Shown here piece after piece: positions 23,952 through 34,800 of a stretch of DNA of 64,000 bases (position 1 is its first letter; the number at the start of each line of letters is the position of its first letter). The DNA is taken from positions 26,204,501 to 26,268,500 of the forward strand of contig NC_091255.1 in the NCBI RefSeq assembly GCF_042477335.2. The letters run 5' to 3'. Made by a program: the position numbers and the translations under genes. Below the pieces are notes generated by a model. It saw only the letters and a list, made by a program, of their open reading frames with translations, did not search any database and was not told the origin of the DNA. Source of the stretch: Ovis canadensis (taxonomy: Eukaryota > Chordata > Mammalia > Artiodactyla > Bovidae).

Positions 23952-24040
23952 AGGGAATTCCTTGGTGGTCCAGTGGTTAGGGCTCACCACTTTTACTATT
24001 GGGACCCCAAGGTGTACAGCCACCCCCCAAAATAAATGTT
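23952..24040 (+). mobile_element. tRNA-Glu-type SINE
   Basis: GGGAATTCCTTGGTGGTCCA and GTGGTTAGGGCTC head, truncated body. Confidence 0.7.
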
Positions 24041-24124
24041 ATTTAAACCACTCAGCTATTTAAAGTAGCTGTTGGTACTTTAACTGGAAATGGAAACACT
24101 ATATACAGAAAATTCTAAAGAATA

Positions 24125-24480
24125 CTTTTTTTAAAAACCTAGAGCTAATAAGAGTTCAGCAAAGTTCACAATACAAAATCAATATACAATATAATATTGT
24201 AAGGCAATTATCCTTCAATTAAAAAATAAAATTTTTAAACAGGTCAATATACAAGAATCAATTGTACTTCTATACACAAGCAACAGCAATCTGAAAATGA
24301 ATTTAAGAAAATTCCATTTATAACAGCATCAAAAATAATACAAATTTAACAAAAGTTCAGAACTTATACTCTGAAAAACCAAAATATTGTTGTAAGAAAT
24401 TAAAGATCCAAAGAAGTAAAAACAAAAAAAACCCTGAGATTAACTGCCTAAATAAATAGCTTTAAGAAATAATTTTAGGT
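24125..24480 (+). repeat. Old L1 ORF2-region fragment with nested mini L1 insertion
   Basis: AATTGTACTTCTATACACAA and AACAGCAATCTGAAAATGAA are typical of degenerate L1 ORF2 sequence. A 55-bp younger L1 end is inserted at 24189-24243 with target duplication TCAATATACA. Confidence 0.6.
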
Positions 24481-24504
24481 CAAGTCATCTTCAATTTTGT
24501 GGTC

Positions 24505-24970
24505 TTGAGTTCTGGAGTCAGTGGGTTTGAAAGCCACTCTGCCACTTATTAGGGCTTCCCAAGTGTCCCAGTAGTAAATACTCTGCCTGCCAATATAGGA
24601 GATGGAAGAGATGTGAGTTCCATCCCTGGGTCAGGAAGATCCCTTGGAGTAGAAAATGACAACTACTGCAGTGTTCTTGCCTAGAAAACTCCATGGACAG
24701 AGGAGCCTGGCAGGCAACAGTCCACAGGGTGGCAAAGCGTGGGACATGACTGAGCACTGCCACTTACAACCTTATTTTCCAGTGGACAAGTCAAGTAATT
24801 CTAGCCTTGGCTTACTCTTCTGTCAAATGGGATAATAATAATATCTATCTCATGGGGTTGTGAGAATTAAATGAATAAGTATTTATAAAGCACTTAGAAA
24901 AATCCTCACACAGAAAATGCTCAATAAATGTTAGCTACCATTTTTTTAATATAAAGTTACGGGATGTAGG
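24505..24970 (+). repeat. MIR element split by a Bov-tA SINE
   Basis: The left part ends TCTGCCACTTA; the right part resumes CTGCCACTTACAA and carries AAATGGGATAATAATAATAT and AATGCTCAATAAATGTTAGC, a classic MIR tail. Confidence 0.7.
24549..24756 (+). mobile_element. Bov-tA SINE inserted in a MIR
   Basis: Body has TCAGGAAGATCCCTTGGAGT and ATGGACAGAGGAGCCTGGCA. 10-bp target duplication CTGCCACTTA (24539-24548, 24757-24766). Confidence 0.85.
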
Positions 24971-25379
24971 TGTACTTTATTATCTTTAATACGGTGATAA
25001 GGTAAAACGTGCAAGAAAAAGATGCCTAGGCGTTACAAAAATCTTTTCTTTTTTCTGACGTGACAAAAATCTTAAAACTAACTCGGCAGTTTTTGAGCCG
25101 CATAGGGCACGGGATAGGACAGAGGATATAGCAGTGAACAAGATGCCATCCTAGTAGGAGAGACAGTAAACAAATACATCTTGTCGGGGTGATAACTGGG
25201 ATGAAGAACTAAGCAATATAAGGGGATAGGATAGAGACTGATGCGACAGCAGTGGAGGTGCCAGGGAGATGTTTTGCATAGGGCGATTAAGAAGTTGTCT
25301 CTGAGGAAGTGACGTTTCTGTACAGACCTGAATGATGTGAGAAAAAGAACACAGAAAAATCAGGGAGCATTCCAGCTTT

Positions 25380-25860
25380 CTCGACTGAGAGTCCGGGAAA
25401 CCAGCGGAACGCAGATGCGCGAGGGCCGGGAGCCGGACGAGCCCGGCCACAGAGGACTGTACGGCACCGGGGGAGCGGTTTGGCGGGGACGCAGGGCCGC
25501 TCAGAGGCCGCCGCGATGCTCCCCTCCTTGCAGGAATCGCTGGATGGGGATGAAAAGGAGCTAGAGAGCAGCGAAGAGGGCGGCTCCGCCGAGGAGCGGA
25601 GACTCGACCCGCCGCCCAGCAGCCACTACTGTCTCTACAGCTACCGCGGAAGCAGGTGCAGCGCCCGGCCGCCCTGGTGGCCCCGCCCCGGCCCCGCCGC
25701 CCACTCCGGGTTCCGCAGCTTGGCGGCTCCCAAACGCAGTCTTCTCCCCTCCCAGCCAAGGTCTCAGGCCCTCAGGGCCCTCCTCGCCTCAGGCCATGCT
25801 TCCCGGCCCCCAGTCCTGGGCTTTTGCGCCCGGTCCTCCCACGCCTCAGCGCTGTGTCCT
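25380..25860. promoter_or_regulatory. C17orf75: C17orf75 CpG-rich promoter, exon 1 and start of intron 1
   Basis: CpG-dense stretch spanning the start codon at 25516, with no TATA box. The frame is open for a short way upstream of the ATG but has no earlier ATG in it. Exact TSS not determinable. Confidence 0.55.
25516..25655 (+). CDS. C17orf75: C17orf75 exon 1 (residues 1-46)
   Basis: Start CCGCGATGC in CpG-rich context; acidic head, then SSHYCLYSYRGS. Donor AGCAG|gtgcag. Confidence 0.95.
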
Positions 25861-28800
25861 TGACATCTTCGCAGCCCCTTCCTGTCACCTCTGCCTTTTG
25901 TTTAGCGCAGTGCCTCGCACGCTCAATAAAGGCAATCCCCACCCCCCCGTCCTTCCTGTCATTGTCTCCCCGCTTTCCTCCGTCCCCACCCCCCCTTCCC
26001 TACCCCCACCTCCCTTCCCTATCCCCACCTTCTGGTTACCGTCTGTCCTTGCTGCCTCTTTTTCCCTCCTCCCAAGCCGACTTCCTGGGGCTCTTTTGGC
26101 CTTGTAAAGTCTGGTTTTGTTTCTGTTTGGGCTGCTTGTGGGATCTTGGTTCCCCCCGCAGTGAAAGTGCCGAGTCCAATGTGGACCGCCCGGGAATTCC
26201 CTGTAAAGTGTGTATTTAAGAGAAAATTTCCTTGACATTTCTGGATATTTAACTTAGGCTTTCCTTTACTCCTTAAGTGGCCTGGAGGAGAGAAGGGGCT
26301 CCTGTCAGCGCTCTTTTGTGGGTTTTCCCTGTCATTGAAGCTAGGCGGAGGAGGACGGGGTTCAAGCATTTCTACCTTGCAGCAGTTTTAGTGGTCTGTT
26401 TGTCCCCTTCCTTGCTTGCTGGGGGAGGGAGGGCATACTCCGCTTGACTTAGAGCCCATAGTTCATAACCGAATTGGTTTTGTGGCGAGCAGATTGGCAC
26501 AGCAGCGAGCGGACAGCGATGATGGAAGCCCAGGTGGCACAAATGCAGAAACTCCCTCTGGTGATGATTTCAGGTAAAAACAGCTTGGCCTTAAGCCGTG
26601 TATGTGCTTTTCTCTTAAGGGCATCTCTGGCATGCAGATGTCAGTGGGTACTTTATCTGCCCTCGGCTTTCCCTGAATGAAACCATCAAGCCCCCTTCAC
26701 CCCTAGGAACCTCATCTTATTTTCCTTTATTCATTTATTCAAGGCTGGGGCAGAGCCACATACCGTGGTGATTAGCACCATGTTGATTAGCCAGACAGTT
26801 ATTCTGAGCTTCTTGATTGGAACCCCAGTAAATATTCAATATCATATGAGTATCAAAAAATTTAAAATCCTCCTCTCCCTACCCACCCCCCTTGAATACC
26901 CTTTCATAGCTCTGCTGCTGCATACTGCGATGTAAACTCCAAGCCAGCAGTGATTGCTGCCTCTTTTGTTCATTGGTGTCTCCGTGCCTAGAACCTTGAG
27001 TGATAGGTACTTGGCATAGGGTCGATGTTTAATATATGTTTACTAAGGGAAGGAATGAATGAACCTCAACACTTGATGCAAAGTAGGGTATAGTACAAAA
27101 ATATGTTCACCGAGAGGCTGGATGATGGATGATTTAAGAAATTTTTCAGGTGCTGTAACGAACGGTATTGTGGTTACAGATACATACGTATATATTTTGT
27201 AAATCCGCATTTTTTAGAGATATGTAATGAGAAGTTTAGGGATAAAATAATATGATGCCTAGAACTTGCTTCAAAATAAGTCTGGGACTTAAGAGAACAA
27301 GCTTAAGTTTCGCCAGAGGGGAAGGATTGGGGGAAGGGATAATTAGGGAGTTTGGGATGGACATGTAATCACTGCTATATTTAAAATGTTTAACCAACAA
27401 GGACCTACTGTAGGGCACATGGAACTCTGCTTAATGTTATGTGGACAGGAGGGGAGTTTGGGGGAGAATGGATACATGTGTGTGTTTGGCTGAGTCCCTT
27501 TGCTGTTCACCTGAAGCTGTCACAACATTGTTTGTTAATTGGCTATACCCCAATACAAAGTCAAAAGTTTAAAAACAAAAAAGTCCAAAATAAGTCTGGG
27601 AGGTGGAGGGTATGGACAACATGGGAGTAGAGATGAAAACAAAGTTTTTTATAATTTTTATTGGAATATAATCGACTTACAATGTTGTGTTAGTTTCACG
27701 TGTACAGCGAAGTGACTCAGTTATGCATATACGTACATCCACTCTGTTTTAGAGTCTTTTCCCATATAGGCCATTACAGAGTATTGAGTTCCCAGTGCTG
27801 TACGTAGGTCCTCGTTAGTTATCTATTTTATATATAGTAGAGTGTATATGTCAATCCCAGTCTCCCAGTTTATCCCTTCCTTCACCCATAGGCTGATAAT
27901 TGTCAAAACTGGGTGGTAGGTACATGTAGGTTCGTTATATTATTCTTTCTACTTTTCAGTGTTTGAAATTTTCCTTAATATGGAACCAAAGATGTGAGGC
28001 ATATTGGGTTCATATTCTCTGTTGGGAAGTTTGGTGATGGAAAATCTTCTTACATATTCGAATTATAGTTTCTGGTTATAGTCTAATCTCAACCAAACTG
28101 AAATGTGTGTGTTTAGGTCATAAGTAATCACTGAGCTGGTGTGTTTATTCATGGGCAGTGGTAGTTGGAGGTTTGAGGAAAGAAAAGGAGGCATGAAATA
28201 GTAGAATATGTGGGTGGACCAGGAGATGGCATGAGAGCTGGGCAGCGGTCAGGGCCCACTGGTGGCTGGTGGTCATTGATTTCAAATGAGACTAGCCCCT
28301 GTGGTGGTGGGGTTTTGTCCAGCCACATTCAGCTGCATAGGTGCAGGGGCAGACTAGGTAGAGAACTGGACTAACCAGGGCTGAAGGTTTGCTAAGCAAA
28401 TACCAGGAGGCGAAAACAGAGGTTGAATGTGAATGTATGCGGGGTGGTGATCGTAATGACTGGCCGTGGAATTTAAGCTGGGTAAGGAGAAGGGAGGTGA
28501 GGATGAGAAACTTGAGGTTACTGTGAAAAAGAGGTAAGGTCAGTGGGTTTGGGGGGGCGTCCCAGTGGAGTCATAATACTAACAAGAATGAGCTAGAAAG
28601 GCAGGACTACTTTAAACGGATGAGGCAGATCGTACTTGGTGACATACGTCCCTAGAAGCCTCACCAACAGGAGTCGAATAGAAAGCTCTGCCGAGTCCTT
28701 AGTGAGGGCTTTTAGCAATGTCCTGTCTAACTGACGGGGTATAAATGCAGAGTCCGCTGCTAAGGAACATGTATCTTTCATTTGTCAAGCCTCTCCTTGG

Positions 28801-31800
28801 TGGATACTAATCTACCATCTGAACTGGAGCCAGAGCTACGCAGTTTCATTGCGAAGCGTCTTTCTAAGGGAGCAGTCTTTGAAGGGCTGGGTAATGTTGC
28901 AGCTGTAGAGCTGAGGTAAGTGTAAAATATGCTGTGTCCTGAGATTTTATTTCTGAGCTAAATATGGGACGCGATGAGAAACTCCAAAAGATCAACTCTG
29001 GCTAGACACACACCCACACCCACACCCACCCCTACCCACCCACCCACCCCCACACACACACACACACACACACACACCCCTCCTTCCTGGAGCTTCATTG
29101 ATTCATGTATGTTTATGGGAGGGAAAACACGGATAAACCATGTCAACATGGGTAAGCTATGAACAAGAGTGGAATTTGTATGAGTTTTTCACATAATACA
29201 GAAGAATTCAAAGAAATTCTGTGTTTGTTAGGTGCTGCTTTAGGTAAAGCCCAGTATGATGCATGTTCACTTTCGTCTGTTGTTATCAGTAAACCAAGGA
29301 GAAGTCTGGGAAGCTCTGAATTCCAGAGCAGCCTAACGATATTGCCAGATCAGGATGACCAGGGCTCAGAGAAGCCTACAAAACTACATGCATGAGTTAT
29401 CAAAAGCATGCATTTTAGCTCTTTCTTTCTTTTCTAGAATTCCAGGTTATCGAGTCGGTTGTTATTACTGCCTTTTCCAACAAGAAAAACTGCTTTCCCA
29501 AACAGCATCAACGGACTCTGAGCAGAAGTCTTCAGAGTATGTGGTCTGTTTTTTAGGAGGGTCTGAAAAAGGGCTTGAGCTATATCCTTTCTTTGGTCTC
29601 TGAGGATATCAGGAAGGAAATGCTGGCAGGCAAGTGGAGGATTATTACTACCAACCTCTGAAAAGCCTTTCTACCTCTTATGCATTAACTTCAATTTCAT
29701 ACCGTCATATGACCAGTTTGTCTTCACTTGTTTTATCATGAATTTATTTATTTTTGACCACTCGGCTTGTGTGATCTTGGTTCCCCAACCAGGGACTGAA
29801 ACTGAGCCCTCAGGTGCTGAGAGCATGGACTACTAACACTGGTCTGCCAAGAAATTCCCATATCGTGGCTTGTTTTAACCAAGCCAGATATTTAAGAGAT
29901 TTTCCTATTATCCATTGAGAGATAGAACCCTGTCTTGATTCATCCTTTATCATTTCCTTAAGAACACACTTTCAGGCCTGAATTGGACAAATACATTCAA
30001 GGGCTGAAAAATAACATGAACTGTGAGGTAAGACAATTGCATTAATATTTTTAAAGACCCAAATGACTAACATTATGTGACTACTGTTCTTATCAAATCA
30101 TCCAAGTGGGCACAGACACTTAAATTCTGAAAATGTGCTACTTTGTGGGCTAGTAGGAAAGTGCTTGCTAAGAGGAGCAAGGGACACGGTCCTCTAAGTT
30201 TCACAAAACTGCTTGTGATGTTTTGTATCTATGAAAAATCCAATCCATTAAATTCAAAGACATACGGTAACATGCCAAGCGAGGAAGAAGATGCTGCTTT
30301 CCTGATTTCTAGACATATAAGATTTATACTCTGTGCAGAACTGATGGCCTACGAAGCTGCTGGCACCAGAGACATGCTGTGCAACAGGATGACTGTCCTT
30401 GAATTCAACCTCAAAGATGTTTAGAAACATCCCGTTTTTCATTAATTGATCTTTTGTGAATTAGATACATCCATATCGATTCCTTTATCCATACCTTTTA
30501 AATACCGTGCTTTTGGTTTATGGGAGTTAAGTCATAACTCATAAATTTTCTACCCATTACAGGTGATAATAATTCCTTTTGCTTGTCATGCCTGTGCTTA
30601 CAAGGCAGTACAGAGGGGAATGATAGCATTGGAGTGAGCCAGGGATACAAGCGAGTCTAGGGTAGCTGCTCTCCCAGGATGGGGCGCTCCCACCAGTCCT
30701 TAGGGAGCAGCAGGGCCAAGGAAGCTGGTTGAGCTCCTGGCAGTGTGTCCGACCACACCGGAGTGGGCTTGAGCACTTTGATGTGTTGACCTTTGTCCTC
30801 CCCTGTTCACTTTCAAGTGTTAGTGAGCTGTCTGTGTTCCTTCAGTCATTCAACAGGTCCTTTATAAGCTCATCCATGGATGTTTCAGAAACTGTACCAG
30901 ATGCTTGGGGAGATGAGGATTTTTTTTTTCCTCCCCTTAAATGAAAGAAGTTTTATTCATTCATTTTTGGAGATAAGGATTATTAAGAGAGTATCTCAGG
31001 GAGTTCACAGCACAGTGGGAGGAGATGGACATGGAAATGCCCTAACTCCTTTCAGTGAAGAAATAGCATAGAACCGTATTAAGTCGGTTTCTTCATTTTA
31101 TATAATGCATGTCTTGGTGTATTTTTTTTTTAAATGCAGTACTGAATTAATCCCCTCTCTGCCTAACAAGCCCAGCAAAGTTATATCACAATTCCTTTTT
31201 TTGTTTTTTGGCCGTACCTCTCTGCTTGTGGGATCTTAGTTCCCCAACCAGGGATTGAATCCAGGTGCCTGGGAGTGAAAGGCAGAGTCCTAACCACTGA
31301 ACTGCCAGGAAATTTGTGCAGTTCCTTTTGTTTTAATTGCTGGCATTAGCTTAAAAAAGAGGGAGGTGTCAGTCCTCATTTCTTTTCACTGTCAAGAGTA
31401 TCATAAAGAAAATGTTAAGTCCATTAATTAAGGTGAAGGCTTAGATCAAAGCAAATCTCACTGTCTCTTAATCTAGGAAAGTGGTGGGGAGAACCACATC
31501 CAGTCTTACCTAAGCAGCTGGTTTGCAGATGTTGTTTGCCCCATCCAAAGGGTGGTCCATCTCTTTCAGGAGAAGCTCACCTTTCTGCTACATGCTGTAA
31601 GTATTGCCCAAATGAAAGTATTTCCTGCATTGAGGATCACTTTGGCAGAGTTTGGTTTATTTAAAGACATACTTATTTTCTCTGAACATCACTTATTACT
31701 TCCACCTGCCCTCTGAATATTCATTCAGACTATGCTTGCAATAAGGATACACCACACTCTATTTACACAGATCCAGAAAGTTACACTACGAAGGTAGAGT

Positions 31801-34800
31801 TGTGAATACTATCTTCTAATACAATAAAACATTTTAATCACTTTTTCTTTTTCTTTTTGGCTGTGCCATACAGCTTATAGAAACTCAGTTCCCTCACCAG
31901 GGATTGAACCTGGGCCACAGCGGTCAAAGTTTTGAATCCTAACCACTAGACTACCAGGGAATTCTCTAAAATAATTACTTTTTGAAGTGATGTGGGAGAG
32001 ATGTGATTTCTAAAACAATTTGAAGAGGAAAACAGAAATCCAAAGTAATTTTTAACTATATAAAAATGTCCAAATAAAATATTCAATAAAATATCTGGAC
32101 AGTGGGGAAGGCTTGAGTAAGTGGCTAGGTTTTTCATTTTTCATGTGGTGGGTGGATGCAGCTGAGGCTGGACAGCCCCTCAAGCCCAGGTAGTAAGGCT
32201 AGGTTCCTGACCATAAGTGAGCAGCTGAACATAGCTCTGGAGAGCTCCAGGGCGGCGCCCAGCAAACATGGTCTGGTGCGGTGGTTATTGGGGGAGGCAA
32301 CATTTAGTCACTAGGTGCTCTGCAAGGAAAATTGGCATACGTGTATCAGCTGGGTGTTATTTTTCTCTCATAGGCTCTGAGTTATACTCCTGTTGAGGTT
32401 AAAGGATCAGATGAAAAAACAAAGAGAGACATTCACAGGTAAAGAACAGTTTTGCAAAGAGAGCACCTTTTCCACAGCCAGTCTGATATTTCTGTCTTTA
32501 ACTCCCCCCACCAGGCAATGCAGAATGAATTTGCTTTCTCCCTCCCATCCTGTAGTATAGTTTGTGGAAAAAGACTCTGTGTGTGGCAGGTTTCTGAGCG
32601 TGGCTAGCCTCCAAGGGCTTATTCCCGAAGGCACCATGACATCCTTGTGCACGGCCATGACGGAGGAGCAGCAGAAGCCTGTGACCATCGACTGCAGCGG
32701 CTCCCAGCCTCGGCTCCACCATGCAGGTGAGCTGCAACCCTGGGAACAGCCTTGTCAGTCGCTGCTTTCACACTGACGACAAATGACGCAAAGTTATCCT
32801 CCCTGCCCTGTGCAGTTTTATATGTTTATCCCCAAATCGCCAAAAACAATAGCATTTCTAGAAACATGGAGGTCATGACATGCCTAGCAGTTCTACTCCT
32901 AGGTATATAGAGAAACTCTTATGTATGTACACAAGAAGACAAATACAAGATGTTCATAAGGGCGCTGTTTGCAATAGTAAAGAACTGAAAGCAACTCAAG
33001 TGTCTGTCAACAAGAGAAGTGCTAACTGTTATGCTCACACAATGGAATACTATACAGCCGTGACGAATGAACTCGAGCTATCTCTCTCCGTATAGCATCC
33101 AAACATACTATATAGTGAAAGAGCCATTAAAGAAAAGTACAGTTTTAACATAGGCAAATTTTTTTACACTATATAGGGCTTAGAGATAAAGTATGTGGCA
33201 AACGTTTACAGAAAGACATGGGCATGATAATCCTTTCTGATGGGAAAATAGGGGGATGCACTGGGAAGATGCATGTGGGAGCTTCAACCAGTTCGGTATT
33301 TCTTAGCCAGGTGGTGAGTTAAGGTTTTTTTAGACCAATATAGAAGTCTTAAATAATTCATTATAAGTGTTTTTATAAATGAGGAAAGAATATTGTGATA
33401 TATACAAATATTGAATCCTTGTGCTGTGCACCTGAAACTAATATTAGATGGTTCAATTATGCCTCAATTTAAAAAAGAAAATAAAAAGAAAGGAAGAATA
33501 AATGTCTTATGATTTTACTTTTATTCATTTTTCTAAAATACTTTGTAGGGAGCAACCGGTTTTGTGAGGATTGGATGCAGGCTTTTATGAATGGTGCTGA
33601 AGGAGGTAACCCTTTTCTTTTTCGACAAGTCCTGGAGAACTTTAAACTAAAGGTAACTAACTGGCTGTGTGCCAAGTGCCACATATAATCTTTGTCATGA
33701 AGTTTAGTTAGTACCAGTGACCAGGAAACAAATCTGCTTCACAGCTATGATGTATATTAACTAGAACACTTTCAAAACTATAATCCTCAATTTCCATTTA
33801 TACCAATAGCATTGAAAGTGCCAGTTTCCCCAAACCCAGACACCACTGGGTATCTAAACTTTCCGTCTTTGCTAGTCTGACAGGTGACAATGGTATATCA
33901 CTATTTTTATTTGTATATAAAAATTTCAATTTATTTCAACCAAAACAGTCTACCCATTTCTCCCACTCCCTATCTGCTGCCTCTGTACTCTGAGTCCATG
34001 AGTTGTTTTTTATATATTTATATAAAAAATATGTATATTTGGATTCCACATGTAGAAGAGGCCATGTGGTATCTGTCTTTCTCTGTAGAACCTGTTTCGC
34101 TTAGTATGAAGCCCTTGTTGCAGACCTCATTCTTCTGTTTACTGGCTGAGGGGTATTCCATTGTGTGTCTATACCACAGTTTCTTTGTCCATTCACCCAT
34201 CAGTTGACACTTGGGTTGTTTCCATGTCTTGGCTGTTGTTGGTGATGCTTCAGGGCACATGGAATGCAGATATCTTTCTGGGTACGTGCTTTGGTTTTCT
34301 TCAGAGAGATGCCCAGAAGGAGCATTGCTGGATGGTATTTTTTTCATTTGGATTATTACCTTAATGTATATTCCCAAAAGTGGGATTACCAAGTCAAGGG
34401 TTTGAATGCTTTGGTTTCTATTACAAATCGCCAGCTTGCACTTCAGAAAAATAGGAACAAGGTACAGAGTGTTCATCAATGTGTATAGGTTTTCTAGGCA
34501 GAACCTAATGTGACAGTTTTCTAAATCAGTCTTATTTATTTTTATTACTTTAATATTGGCACTCCATAGCTATTCAAATCTGTCTTTAGTTATTATTCAG
34601 GCTGAACAGTTTTTCATGTTTGTTTACTGTTAGCAAATAAACAGAAAGACATTTTGATGGAGCAAATGTATCCACTATGATATAGTGACATTATAAATAG
34701 TAAAGGCAATACTAATGAAAGGTATTACCTGTCATTCTTTATATAAACAGTATCTTTATATTTTTTAATGAATTGTCAAGTAAAGTCCAAGTTTTAACCA

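Larger units (their letters stand above)
22500..25370. other. Intergenic interval between divergent ZNF207 and C17orf75
   Basis: No supported gene. It holds MIR/L2-type ancient repeats (about 23085-23330, 24505-24970), three tRNA-Glu-type SINE fragments, an old L1 piece with a tiny younger insertion, and one Bov-tA. Confidence 0.7.

Noticed and set aside
29571-29980. GT-AG alternative for C17orf75 intron 4 (donor at TTTG|GTCTCTG, acceptor TTTCAG|GCC)
   Set aside because: It shifts the reading frame and removes the conserved ELDKYIQGLK peptide; only AT-AC joins in frame.
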